A stretch of DNA of 64,000 nucleotides from QWQI01 sp964608915 (lineage in GTDB: Bacteria > Planctomycetota > Planctomycetia > Isosphaerales > Isosphaeraceae): positions 1-64,000 of the forward strand of contig CAZSQA010000029.1 of NCBI GenBank assembly GCA_964608915.1, read 5' to 3'. The notes beneath the pieces were generated by a model. That model did no database searches. It saw nothing but the letters and a program-made list of their open reading frames with translations, and was not told where the DNA came from. This document shows, one piece after another, positions 7,864 to 16,283 of this stretch. Each line of letters opens with the position of its first letter. Positions within the stretch are counted from its first letter, which is position 1. Both the position numbers and the translations under genes were made by a program.

Positions 7864-9189
7864 ATGGGTTATCTCTTTCGACCGAAATTCACGAAACCCG
7901 TTCCGGCTGGCGCTGTCATCGGTGGCGGCAAGGCGCGATGGACGGACACGAACGGGAAAAAGCATGTCGCGGACCTGACCCCGAACGGCCGAATCCGGAT
8001 CGAGTGCGAAACCTGGTCTGCACGATACACGGTCGACGGCCGGACGATCACACGTTCGACGGGCTGTGAAAAGCGAGCGAATGCTGAGGCGGTTCTACGG
8101 GGATGGGAAGCCGATGCCGAGAAGGTTCTGGCGGGCATTCTCAAGCCCGAGGACATTCGAGCCAAGCAAGAGACGCGACGGCCCCTAGATGATCACGTCA
8201 GCGACTTCGAAGCGTACATGCGGGGCAAGAGGCGTTCGGAGCGGCACATAAGCGACACGGCGAACATCGTCCGCATGCTGGCTCGGGAATGCGGCTGGCA
8301 AGCCATAGGTGACATCCGCCGAAAGGATCTCGAACAATACGCGGAAACGAAGCTGGCGGGCGGTCTCGGGGCGAATACGGTCCACCACCGGCTGACGGGC
8401 GCGGTATCTTTCTGCCGTTGGGCGGTGCGCGACGGCCGGTTGACTTCGAACCCCCTTGATGGGCTCGAAAAGCCCAGCATCGCGGAAGATCGTCGACACG
8501 TTCGACGGGCGCTGACGGAAGCCGACTTCCTGCGACTGATCGAGGCCGCAAAGTCTCGACCACTTCATGACGCCATGCATAAGAACCGGGGCGATGGTGT
8601 CGCGAAACTCAGCGAGCCTACCCGCGCCAAGCTGATCGAGTCAGGGGAAAACCGGTCGTCGATCTACTCGATTCTGTTCTATACCGGGTTGCGATTCAGC
8701 GAGCTGCGTCGACTTCGTGTGAAGTCTGTGGCCCTGGACGGCCCGAGGCCCTGCCTCTTGCTGGAAGCACGATCGACCAAAGCCAAACGCGGCGATATCG
8801 TCCCCCTGCCTTCGAAGATCGTTCCGGTTCTGGCTCGCCAGATCGAGGGGAAAGCGCCCGAGGATTTCGTCATTGAGGTTCCCGAGAACCTGATCAAGAT
8901 TTTCGACCGTGACCTCGAATTCGCCGGAATACCGAAAAAGGACGATCAGGGGCGGGTTCTCGACATTCACGCACTGCGGATGAGTCTCGGCACGAATCTG
9001 CTGAGGAACGGGGTTCCCCTGGTCAACGTCCAGAAAATCATGAGGCATTCGACCCCGACCTTGACGGCGAACCTTTACACCGACGTAAGCCTTCTCGATC
9101 TCCATGGCGCGATGGATTCGACGTTCCCCGACAATGGCGAGCCGGAACCGGCTGAGAAGGTAACGAAGCGAGCCAGATCCGGGGGCTAG
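7864..9189 (+). CDS. Tyrosine site-specific integrase
   Basis: A 441-residue tyrosine recombinase that would integrate and excise the element at tRNA-Lys. An N-terminal arm-binding-type region (about 45-90) is followed by a SAM-like core-binding domain (about 108-200) and the catalytic domain (about 215-410). All catalytic residues are visible: Arg277 (TGLRFSEL), Lys306/308 (STKAKRG), His369 and Arg372 (HALRMSLGT), His395 (MRHSTP) and Tyr405 (NLYTDV). The first about 45 residues are an extra N-terminal extension. GAAAGG lies before the ATG at 7864. It is the last gene of the element and faces attR. Catalytically it should be intact. Confidence 0.93.
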   Translation: MGYLFRPKFTKPVPAGAVIGGGKARWTDTNGKKHVADLTPNGRIRIECETWSARYTVDGRTITRSTGCEKRANAEAVLRGWEADAEKVLAGILKPEDIRAKQETRRPLDDHVSDFEAYMRGKRRSERHISDTANIVRMLARECGWQAIGDIRRKDLEQYAETKLAGGLGANTVHHRLTGAVSFCRWAVRDGRLTSNPLDGLEKPSIAEDRRHVRRALTEADFLRLIEAAKSRPLHDAMHKNRGDGVAKLSEPTRAKLIESGENRSSIYSILFYTGLRFSELRRLRVKSVALDGPRPCLLLEARSTKAKRGDIVPLPSKIVPVLARQIEGKAPEDFVIEVPENLIKIFDRDLEFAGIPKKDDQGRVLDIHALRMSLGTNLLRNGVPLVNVQKIMRHSTPTLTANLYTDVSLLDLHGAMDSTFPDNGEPEPAEKVTKRARSGG

Positions 9190-9203
9190 GACGTGGTGGA
9201 CAC

Positions 9204-9309
9204 GTTAGGACAATCGAGGAATCCGGCTGTCTTATGACGCAAGCCGTTTTAAGACTTTGGGTTGCGCGCAGTCAGTGCGGCCGAATTAGGACATTAGGAC
9301 GATTAGGAC
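9204..9309. repeat. TTAGGAC iterons
   Basis: GTTAGGAC lies at 9204-9211. ATTAGGAC is repeated three times in close tandem at 9285-9292, 9293-9300 and 9302-9309. A related CTAGGAC overlaps the integrase stop codon. The core is the reverse complement of the iterons inside the first gene of the element. Confidence 0.65.
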
Positions 9310-9357
9310 GGGGTATCGATACCCCCTATAGGATCATAGGGGGTATGCCTTAAGGCA
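9310..9357. repeat. Overlapping palindromes beside the iterons
   Basis: GGGGTATCGATACCCC (9310-9325) is a perfect 16-bp palindrome. ATACCCCCTAT (9319-9329) and ATAGGGGGTAT (9336-9346) form a perfect 11-bp inverted repeat with a 6-nt loop. GCCTTAAGGC (9348-9357) is a third palindrome. The second could form two competing structures with the first. Confidence 0.65.
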
Positions 9358-9399
9358 AAATCAAGAATGCATGCAATCACTCACTCAATTGCTCTCTCG

Positions 9400-9512
9400 G
9401 CTTATGCCCCCCCTGGCTTACACTCAGCTTGCACTCGATCCTTCGATACGAATGCCGATACCCCTTGTTTTCAGGGTTCGCCCGAAAAGCCAGCTTATGC
9501 GCCAGCTTACAC
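9400..9512. repeat. Octamer array GCTTATGC / GCTTACAC / GCTTGCAC
   Basis: GCTTATGC (9400-9407), GCTTACAC (9416-9423), GCTTGCAC (9427-9434), GCTTATGC (9493-9500) and GCTTACAC (9505-9512) form an array related to the CTTGCAC pairs at the left end and upstream of the integrase. Spacings of 11-12 bp recur, which would place sites on one DNA face. Confidence 0.5.
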
Positions 9513-9630
9513 TAAATCTTGAAGTCGACTGACGATTTCAGGGAACGCTTGACCACTTCTGACGAAAATAGCCCTCTCGGCTCGCATGCCTTAAGAGCTT
9601 GTGATGTCGTTGTTTCCTTTGTTTTTCCTG

Positions 9631-9705
<75 letters not shown>

Positions 9706-9716
9706 TTGGTTCTCAT

Positions 9717-9744
9717 AAGATAACGTACGTCGACGGAAAGTCAA
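9717..9744 (-). promoter_or_regulatory. Promoter of tRNA-Lys
   Basis: On the - strand TTGACT (9744-9739) is followed after 16 bp by TATCTT (9722-9717), ending 12 nt before the tRNA 5' end. The spacing and sequence fit a sigma70-type promoter. Confidence 0.6.
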
Positions 9745-9873
9745 TCCTCAGCACCTCGAAAGCGCGTTGGCGAACTCCCTTCGAAGTCGTATCGCCGGGC
9801 AGCGAACTCCCCGTATTCCGGAAACTTGCGCGAGTCGTTCGCACGCGGACGACATTCCGAACTTTTCTTTCGA

Positions 9874-9906
9874 AACCAGCCCGCTCGGGTTACGAACGGG
9901 CTGGTT
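9874..9906. terminator. 10-bp stem hairpin after the glycosyltransferase gene
   Basis: AACCAGCCCG and CGGGCTGGTT form a perfect 10-bp stem with a 13-nt loop, 32 nt beyond the end of the glycosyltransferase gene on the - strand. No U-tract follows, so intrinsic termination is uncertain. Confidence 0.45.
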
Positions 9907-9937
9907 CACCGAATGAAGTTGTGCCGATCGATTCGAT

Positions 9938-11074
9938 TCAGGCGACAGCGGATCGTGTACCGAAGCCGAGTTGATGAAGCTGGCTGGCAACGCCCAGGTA
10001 GACTCGCCGCGGTTCCAACTCGGCGAAACACTTCGTATGCGAGCACGATTTCAGAAGACTTCCGGCGCAATCGACTTTCGTCGTCACGCAAGTCGTGTTT
10101 TCGGCATAGGCCGCTGTGCGTGCAGGACGAGTGCAAGTGAAGATGCCGACCGTCGGCGTCCCCTGGGCTGAGGCGACGTGCAACGGGCCGGTGTCGTTCG
10201 AAACAAGGAGATCAAGTTCCGCGCACATCGACTGAAGTTCCGGCAGCGTCGTCTTGCCCGCGAGGTCGGTGATCCTGCCGAAACGATTCCCGGCGATCGC
10301 GGTGAATCGTTTCGAAAGCTCGGCGTCTTCGGGACTTCCGATCAAAATGACCGAGCCTGAGAAATTGGCCTGAACCTGGTCGACCAGTTTGACGAACTGC
10401 TCGACTGGCCAGCGTTTCGTCTGCCACCTGGCACCGAGGGTGTAACCGACCCAGGGGCGGGGTAAGTCCTCCAGCGTTTTTCGTGCCCAGGCCTGGCTTC
10501 TCAAGGTCTTGGGCCAAAAGAAGTTGGGGTCGGCATTCGGTTTGACGAAACCCATCGTCTCCGCCACCTTCATGAGCCTGTCGACGGCATGAACGTCTTC
10601 GTTCTTATGTTTGAGAGTCGGAATATGGTGTGTGTAGAACCAGCGAGAGCCTTCGCGGCTTTCGGCCAGACCGACTCGATACTTCGCACCTGTCGCACGG
10701 CTCATGAGGCCTGATCGCAACAGCCCCTGCAAGTCGAGAACCATGTCGAAGTTATGTTGTCTCAGCGACCAGAGCCATTTGGCGAACCGGATCGCGCCGC
10801 CCGCTCCTTCGCCGAAACCTTTACGGTCGAAGGTGATGAGTTCGTCGATCGCAGGGTGATGCTCAAGCAGGCCGATCAGCCCCTTGTTGATGACCCAGCT
10901 GATTCGGGCATTGGGCCAGGCCTGACGCGCAGCGTTCAGAACCGGCAGCGACATCACGACGTCGCCAAGGGCGCTGGGCTTGATGATCGCGACTCGGCGA
11001 GGTTCGTAACCTTCAGGCAGACCGGCAATTGGGGCAATGGACACGGGGACGGCTCCGTTACGTTCCGAGACCAT
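9938..11074 (-). CDS. Glycosyltransferase family 9 (heptosyltransferase-like)
   Basis: A glycosyltransferase of the GT9/ADP-heptose:LPS heptosyltransferase family (about 378 residues). Visible are the N-terminal RRVAIIKPSALGDVVMSLPVL, the GYTLGARWQTKRWP acceptor region, and the nucleotide-sugar site DLLVSNDTGPLHVASAQGTPTVGIF near the C-terminus. It would add sugars to outer-membrane lipopolysaccharide from the cytoplasmic face. The start at 11074 (MVSERNG) was chosen because the domain begins soon after; in-frame ATGs at 11113 and 11188 are possible, and no strong ribosome site decides. It is divergent from the next hydrolase gene, with about 150 bp between them. Sugar donor cannot be told from sequence. 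Confidence 0.85.
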   Translation of the reverse strand: MVSERNGAVPVSIAPIAGLPEGYEPRRVAIIKPSALGDVVMSLPVLNAARQAWPNARISWVINKGLIGLLEHHPAIDELITFDRKGFGEGAGGAIRFAKWLWSLRQHNFDMVLDLQGLLRSGLMSRATGAKYRVGLAESREGSRWFYTHHIPTLKHKNEDVHAVDRLMKVAETMGFVKPNADPNFFWPKTLRSQAWARKTLEDLPRPWVGYTLGARWQTKRWPVEQFVKLVDQVQANFSGSVILIGSPEDAELSKRFTAIAGNRFGRITDLAGKTTLPELQSMCAELDLLVSNDTGPLHVASAQGTPTVGIFTCTRPARTAAYAENTTCVTTKVDCAGSLLKSCSHTKCFAELEPRRVYLGVASQLHQLGFGTRSAVA

Positions 11075-11227
11075 GAGGCTCGTTCGACCGCGACCTGACC
11101 CGCCAGAATCCATTGCGGTCCATTCGGTCGCGTCGTACCATAGATCATATCGACCGAAAGGGCAACGGGACTTGCCCCCGAAACGCAAGCCTCTGTGCGG
11201 GAATCATTTGTCAGCAGGGATGCATCG

Positions 11228-12319
11228 ATGTTGGAATCGTTACGACCGATCTCACTGCGTTTTTCGCACCTCAGAGCAGTGGCGCGCCCGGGCGTTCTTT
11301 TCGCCATTACGGTCTTCGCTTTCGCGTCTGTTTCATCGGCACAGCATAATTCCGCGGCAGTCGCGAAGCCTGCTGGTTCACAAAAAGGCATCGTCGATTT
11401 TCGGCCATCCGAGGCCGAAAACAGCGTGCCGGAAATCTTTCGGCAGGGTCCGAGCCGTTTTCAGTGGGAACTGAAGCCAATACGGACGGCGACTCGACAT
11501 CATGTCTGGGCACTTCGGTTTCCGTCTCCGCTTCCGGGCGACGTGCCTGCCAACAATATCGTGCATGCCGAGTATTTCCTGCCAGCGAGCCCTCCACCCG
11601 AAGGCGGCAAGTATCCGGCGGCTGTGGTGCTTCATATTCTCGGGGCGGACTTTCCCCTGTCTCGTTTCATGGCGGCTCGACTTGCCGATCACGGCGTCGC
11701 GGCCCTGTTCGTGCAGCTGCCATACTACGGGAAGCGCAAACCTCAGGATCAGCCCGAAGTCCGGTTCCTCAGCGGTGACATGAACCGGTCGGTGGCGGCT
11801 TTTCGTCAGGGTGTGCTCGACATTCGCCGTGCGATCGCCTGGCTGGCTTCGCGGCCCGAAGTCGACGCCACGAAAATACACGCCACGGGTATTTCGCTCG
11901 GCGGAATCATGGCGGCTCTGGCGACGTCGATCGACCCGATGGCCTCGGGCGGAGTCTTCGTACTGGCTGGAGGCGGACTGGCCGACATCCTTTGGAATCT
12001 TCCCGAAAAAGAAGCCAGGGTGTATCGCGAAGCCTGGCAGAAGTCGGGACGGACGTTCGATGACCTGCGAGCCCTCGTCGATCCGTTCGACCCCCTGACA
12101 TATGCAGCGAGGCTCCGCGGCAAGCGTGTGAAAATGATCGTCGCGAAGGTGGACGAAGTCGTGCCGGCACGTTCGGGAGAAGCTCTCTGGAAAGCTGCCG
12201 GCGAGCCCGAAATCGTTCGATACGATGCCGGCCACTATTCCGCGGCAGCATTTCTTTTGCCCGCAATGCGTGAAACGATCGAATTCATCGTGCGGTCCAA
12301 ACCGGCCCAGACGCCATGA
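11228..12319 (+). CDS. Secreted alpha/beta hydrolase
   Basis: A 363-residue exported hydrolase. A long signal peptide (about 1-38, ending ASVSSA) is followed by an alpha/beta-hydrolase fold. The nucleophile is Ser223 in GISLGG. An Asp in VAKVDEVVPA and a His in YDAGHYS complete the probable triad. AVVLHILGADFPLS supplies the oxyanion strand. The closest type is the dienelactone-hydrolase/prolyl-oligopeptidase-like group; the substrate is unknown. ATG 11228 is preferred (AGGGATG upstream) over the frame start at 11195. Confidence 0.8.
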   Translation: MLESLRPISLRFSHLRAVARPGVLFAITVFAFASVSSAQHNSAAVAKPAGSQKGIVDFRPSEAENSVPEIFRQGPSRFQWELKPIRTATRHHVWALRFPSPLPGDVPANNIVHAEYFLPASPPPEGGKYPAAVVLHILGADFPLSRFMAARLADHGVAALFVQLPYYGKRKPQDQPEVRFLSGDMNRSVAAFRQGVLDIRRAIAWLASRPEVDATKIHATGISLGGIMAALATSIDPMASGGVFVLAGGGLADILWNLPEKEARVYREAWQKSGRTFDDLRALVDPFDPLTYAARLRGKRVKMIVAKVDEVVPARSGEALWKAAGEPEIVRYDAGHYSAAAFLLPAMRETIEFIVRSKPAQTP

Positions 12320-12476
12320 TGTCATGACGAATCCGCGCCGGATCCCGTAAAATTGACGTATTCAGGAACAGCAGTATCAGGCACAATGATTTCCGCAAGC
12401 GGAACTCAAGACGGCAGGATGGAATTCAGCATAAGCCGACAACGGTTCCATCGCGAGCGAAGGGGAGAACGCAGCC

Positions 12477-13115
12477 ATGAGCCAACCTGAACGAGCCAGC
12501 GCCGAAAACGAACGTGAAGCCGTTAAAGCCGGCACCGCTGCCGCACGTCCCGCGTCTCAATCCACGGGCGCCGGGACGCCAGCGAGTGCGACCGCATACG
12601 CGAATTCCCCTGTGCCGGGCGTTACGATTCAGGATTGGTCGAGCGTTCCAGGTGTTCAGGCCGTATCGCCTGCTCCGCGACCCGCCCCGAAACCCGCGAC
12701 GGCTGCCGCGGCCAAAGTCACGAGCGCGTTTCTTTATGTGCGTTCGATCGATAAGTCGGTCGAATTCTATCGTGAAGCTCTGGGGGCGACTCTCTCCCAG
12801 AAGCACGCCCAGGAAGACGGCGGCCCGGCCACCCTGGCGATCATGCGTTTGGGCGATTTTTCGATCATGCTGCACGTGGCTGACGAAAACGACCTGGACT
12901 TGAACGAGACCAAGCCAGGCGTCGGCATTCACATGCAGTTCCGCGTCGCCGACGTGGACTCGGCGTACGCCAGGGCCTGCAACGCCGGCTATTATTCCCG
13001 CGTCTCGGACGGCCCGATCGATCAGGAATGGGGCTGGCGTGAATTCGCGATCAAAGACCCGGACGGATACATCTGGTCCGTTTATCAGGACAAATCGGGC
13101 GGAGCCTGGGCCTGA
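12477..13115 (+). CDS. VOC/glyoxalase-superfamily protein with Ala/Pro-rich N-terminus
   Basis: A 212-residue protein. Residues 1-80 are a low-complexity Ala/Pro/Ser tail. Residues about 81-208 form a vicinal-oxygen-chelate fold (SAFLYVRSIDKSVEFYREALGA to FAIKDPDGYIWSVYQD). The family includes glyoxalases, dioxygenases and antibiotic-binding proteins; many members of this form are uncharacterised. AAGGGGAG precedes the start at 12477. The tail could be a flexible linker; no signal peptide is seen. It stands alone between genes on both strands. Confidence 0.78.
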   Translation: MSQPERASAENEREAVKAGTAAARPASQSTGAGTPASATAYANSPVPGVTIQDWSSVPGVQAVSPAPRPAPKPATAAAAKVTSAFLYVRSIDKSVEFYREALGATLSQKHAQEDGGPATLAIMRLGDFSIMLHVADENDLDLNETKPGVGIHMQFRVADVDSAYARACNAGYYSRVSDGPIDQEWGWREFAIKDPDGYIWSVYQDKSGGAWA

Positions 13116-13276
13116 TTCCCGCGCCAGGGCCGGATTCGACTCGCATTCCGCTCAAACAACAGGCTCGGACAAGCGACTGGATTCCGAATGGGGCCTGGCT
13201 CGCAAATTCGTGAGCCGCATCGACTGTATCTTCAAGACTTCCCGGTCTTGTTTCGTCCTTCTTTCGAGATCGTGCG

Positions 13277-13684
13277 TTAGGCATCACGCTTCATCGTTTT
13301 GACGAAGCCGACCTGGCGGAACCTCAGCGCCGACCAGTCCGCGTCGATCGCTACCATTCGCACGGGTTCGTATCCGGCCTTGCCGAGACTATCCCAGCCT
13401 GTGTCCCGATTGAATTCGCACTTGTATTTCTTCGAAGTGCCCTTGGGATAAACCATCCAGATCGTGGCATCTGGCTCGGCCGCGGAGGTGAGGCCAGTCG
13501 CGGCGCTTTCGACCTCGGCCAGTGTTTTCACGAAGGCCAGAGCGAATCGAACGTGGCCGGTTACGGATCGTTCGATGCGCACGTCAGACAGTGCCTGCAA
13601 TTCGGGCTCGAACGACTCGGGAGCGTCCAGCACATGAATGACACGGTTCGTCGCGAGATTGAGCTTGGTGAAGAGCGGAGTCAT
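13277..13684 (-). CDS. Conserved hypothetical protein (about 135 aa)
   Basis: About 135 residues. The C-terminal half has a strongly conserved-looking block, YPKGTSKKYKCEFNRDTGWDSLG followed later by VRMVAIDADWSALRFRQVGFVKTM, which I recall from widespread uncharacterised bacterial proteins. A helical N-terminal half begins MTPLFTKLNL. The start at 13684 is chosen because upstream residues look non-homologous. It is probably soluble and cytoplasmic. Function unknown. Confidence 0.65.
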   Translation of the reverse strand: MTPLFTKLNLATNRVIHVLDAPESFEPELQALSDVRIERSVTGHVRFALAFVKTLAEVESAATGLTSAAEPDATIWMVYPKGTSKKYKCEFNRDTGWDSLGKAGYEPVRMVAIDADWSALRFRQVGFVKTMKRDA

Positions 13685-13856
13685 CGGGTTGCTCGGTCGA
13701 AATGCCTGGCAGGCCTTGCCTTGGTAACTTGATCCGACGATCGGATCAGGATCGATCGATGTATTTTCGTCCGCTGGACTCACCCGGTCAACCGTTTCGA
13801 ATTCGGAGCGACCTCCACAGGGGAATAATGCGATCGGTCATCGGGTGATCATCGCT

Positions 13857-14447
13857 TCAGTGTTGTTTTATCATTAAAAAAGGCAAAAAGACCTTTGCGA
13901 TCATCTCGCCGATATGCTCTTCGGATACAGAAAAATCTTTGCACAAGGATTCCGCCGCTTCACCGAACCAGCGAACGAAACGCGGGTTTTCCGGTGCGAG
14001 GACAACACTGGCACATTTTCCGATGATCCGGCCGACAGACTGGCCACGAAAGCCGGAATGATCGCGCAACTCTCCACCGACATTGACGTTCAATGAGAAT
14101 CGGATCGCATTTCGCTCGACGGCCGTTCGCGTCTCGGGGGCGATCGGGCCATTCCGCCATGCGATGAGTGATTCCACGGCCATTCTCGCCTGTGATTCGA
14201 CCTCAGAGACTGAATCCGGATTTTTCGAATATTCCGCCAGTGCCATTTCCGCGATCGAACAAGCGGCTTTCGCTACCGGCTCGTGGCCGATCGCTCGCAT
14301 CGCCTTACGCCAGTTCCGATCGCCGCCGAGTTTCATCGAGGCCAGTGCGAAAGGCTGCGGAGCCTTGCCCCCGAGGAGATCTCGTGCGGCGGCATGGCCC
14401 AGATAAGCCGCGATTTCGAGACGCACTGAGGATTCGCCATCAGCCAT
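13857..14447 (-). CDS. Hypothetical helical protein (196 aa)
   Basis: A soluble, largely helical protein of 196 residues with no family I recognise. It starts MADGESSVRLEIAAYLGHAAARDLLGG and has several Ala-rich amphipathic helices. GAGGTG precedes ATG 14447, which I prefer over an in-frame GTG six bases upstream. It ends 172 bp before the start of the neighbouring - strand gene at 13684. No signal peptide or membrane segment is seen. Confidence 0.6.
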   Translation of the reverse strand: MADGESSVRLEIAAYLGHAAARDLLGGKAPQPFALASMKLGGDRNWRKAMRAIGHEPVAKAACSIAEMALAEYSKNPDSVSEVESQARMAVESLIAWRNGPIAPETRTAVERNAIRFSLNVNVGGELRDHSGFRGQSVGRIIGKCASVVLAPENPRFVRWFGEAAESLCKDFSVSEEHIGEMIAKVFLPFLMIKQH

Positions 14448-14855
14448 GATCACCTCGAATCAAGCGATTCTCCGTTCGAGCGATTACCATTCGGAATCAT
14501 ATGACGACCGCGCCTGAAATGTCACGTAATTCCGGTCAGCGGCGCACGAAATTGGTCATTTGGCGAAGGACAACGCCGCGGCGGCTGGAATGACGCCGAA
14601 CGGCATCGACTGCCATTCGTGGTACCTTTGACTTCGGAATACAAGTCATGAAGATGCGTCGAATCGCTCTCGTCGACAGGGTCCAGTGCGACGTCAACGG
14701 AGCATCAGGTCATTTCGACTCAACGATTGAATCCTCCGAATTCGAACGAAAGCGCTGGATCGATAGAATGCAGGAATCGAACTCTCCTGAATACGATTCG
14801 AATCGATCGGACGTACAAATACGAAGGAAATCGACCGAGAGGATCAAGACTGCGC
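14448..14855. other. 408-bp gap without a supported gene
   Basis: Lies between two - strand genes and should hold the promoter of the hypothetical gene at 13857-14447. A + strand frame from 14648 runs into the end of larA and has no recognisable domain or ribosome site. Nothing else is seen. Confidence 0.5.
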
Positions 14856-16217
14856 TCAATCCCGAATATGAGGGACGTACGATAGTCCACCATAGGGAAA
14901 GGTTGTCACCGCTGCGCCGGATCCGCAGGATTTCGAAATCCATTTCCATAATTCCTCAGGGCTGTCGACGATCCGAACCGGTCCCAACCGGGCACCGAAG
15001 TGCGATTTCATCTCTGGCGAGTAGACGACGACATCGCGGTCGAGAACCAGTTCGCGGGCCCAACGCATCATGAAACGCTTCGGCGAGCCTAGAAGGGCAG
15101 CCGCGGTTTCGGCGGCGGGAAGGCCGAAGCGAGTCGCCAGAGCACCGAGCGGTCCGGATTTCGAAATCAAGCGGGCCAGACCGGGAGAAAACGATCGGCC
15201 TAATTCGGCTGGATCGGTCCAGAAGACGCCGGCGAGTACGCCGCCGGGCTTGCAGGCTGCGCGATGATTGAGTAGTACTTTGAAAGAATGGAGAGGATCG
15301 CCAGGCCAGGGAGCATTTCCGACGAGAATGGCGTCCGATAATTTGCCTGATGGGTCTGAAGGGAACGAGAACCGCCGCCGGACCTGCCCGGCCAGCTTCA
15401 ATTCCACTTCGTCCGGATCGCCGGCTGCGACATCGAAAATCTCCGCGGAATTTCGACCGATGACGTGACTGATCGACAATGTGCCGCCGGGCAAGAGCTT
15501 CGCGGCCCGGGAAATCGCCTGTCGCATCGGATTCGAAGCCGGATCCGAACCAAGGAGCTTCGCGGCGTCTCCGGAAAGGCCCTGCTGGTGAATCGCTCCG
15601 AGGGTAGACCGGTGCGAACAGCCCGGGAAAACGAGCTTCCAGCCGCCCCCGAAGCCGGCCTGAAGATGAGGCAGAACGGAGCCGACGAGAATCCTCAAAT
15701 CGGCCTGGACGACGGGTCGGAACACTCGAACAGGTATTGCGTCTGCCGAGGTTCCGAGATCGTCATAAAAGGAAATGTCATCGACCGGGGGACTGTGACA
15801 TTCGAACTTGTCGACGATTTCAGGGCCAAGTCGCTTGATCTTGTCCTCGTGACTGACAGCCGCATGGCGGCCGACGCCGAACGAAATGGAAATGTCTCGA
15901 CGCTCGACACCGGCCGCACGTAGGCGTTCGAGCACGATCGGAACGGCTTTTCCGGTCGGTGTCCAGCGTGAGGGGTCATCGACGACGATCGCGACCTTCG
16001 TGCCGGGGCCGATTCGCGTTTCCAGCTTCGCCTGGCTGAGCGGGAAATCGAGCGATTCGTGGAGCTTTTCAGCATACGTCGACCAGTCCGCGATGGCATC
16101 TGAAGTATCCGGGTCGAACCGCGAAGATTCGAAACGAAATGACGCCGCGGGAGAGAGGTCGAGGACCGAATCGCCCCAGGGAAACACGAACGGAGATTTC
16201 GAAGTCACATCGTGCAT
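14856..16217 (-). CDS. larA: Lactate racemase family protein (LarA-like)
   Basis: A 453-residue LarA-family (DUF2088) protein, the usual length being about 420-430. LarA racemises lactate or other 2-hydroxyacids using a pyridinium-nickel pincer cofactor. Motifs seen are VVDDPSRWTPTGKAV, SFGVGRHAAVSHEDK (histidine of the catalytic pair), and VGSVLPHLQAGFGGGWKLVFPG. The last contains the His and the Lys that anchors the cofactor. The cofactor synthesis genes larB, larC and larE are not in this window, so it is an orphan here. Larger LarA clades act on other hydroxyacids, so the substrate is uncertain. Confidence 0.85.
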   Translation of the reverse strand: MHDVTSKSPFVFPWGDSVLDLSPAASFRFESSRFDPDTSDAIADWSTYAEKLHESLDFPLSQAKLETRIGPGTKVAIVVDDPSRWTPTGKAVPIVLERLRAAGVERRDISISFGVGRHAAVSHEDKIKRLGPEIVDKFECHSPPVDDISFYDDLGTSADAIPVRVFRPVVQADLRILVGSVLPHLQAGFGGGWKLVFPGCSHRSTLGAIHQQGLSGDAAKLLGSDPASNPMRQAISRAAKLLPGGTLSISHVIGRNSAEIFDVAAGDPDEVELKLAGQVRRRFSFPSDPSGKLSDAILVGNAPWPGDPLHSFKVLLNHRAACKPGGVLAGVFWTDPAELGRSFSPGLARLISKSGPLGALATRFGLPAAETAAALLGSPKRFMMRWARELVLDRDVVVYSPEMKSHFGARLGPVRIVDSPEELWKWISKSCGSGAAVTTFPYGGLSYVPHIRD

Positions 16218-16283
16218 GGATGGTATCCGGCAGCACTCGAAAGCGAACTGCCCCTTTTTTCTCGAGACTTCGATTTTCCGGTG

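Larger units (their letters stand above)
9190..9630. other. Non-coding right end of the element, origin- or att-like
   Basis: No credible gene is present in 440 bp. The stretch holds four to five (A/G)TTAGGAC iterons (9204-9309), overlapping palindromes (9310-9357), and five GCTTRYRC octamers (9400-9512). It also has TGACGATTTC- and TCTGACGA-type repeats (about 9530-9566) shared with the integrase leader. The density of ordered repeats suggests a replication origin, an attP arm region, a packaging site, or a combination. Confidence 0.6.

Noticed and set aside
14648..15073. Possible + strand gene upstream of larA 3' end
   Set aside because: Overlaps larA in antisense, is Arg/Ser-rich and lacks a ribosome site.
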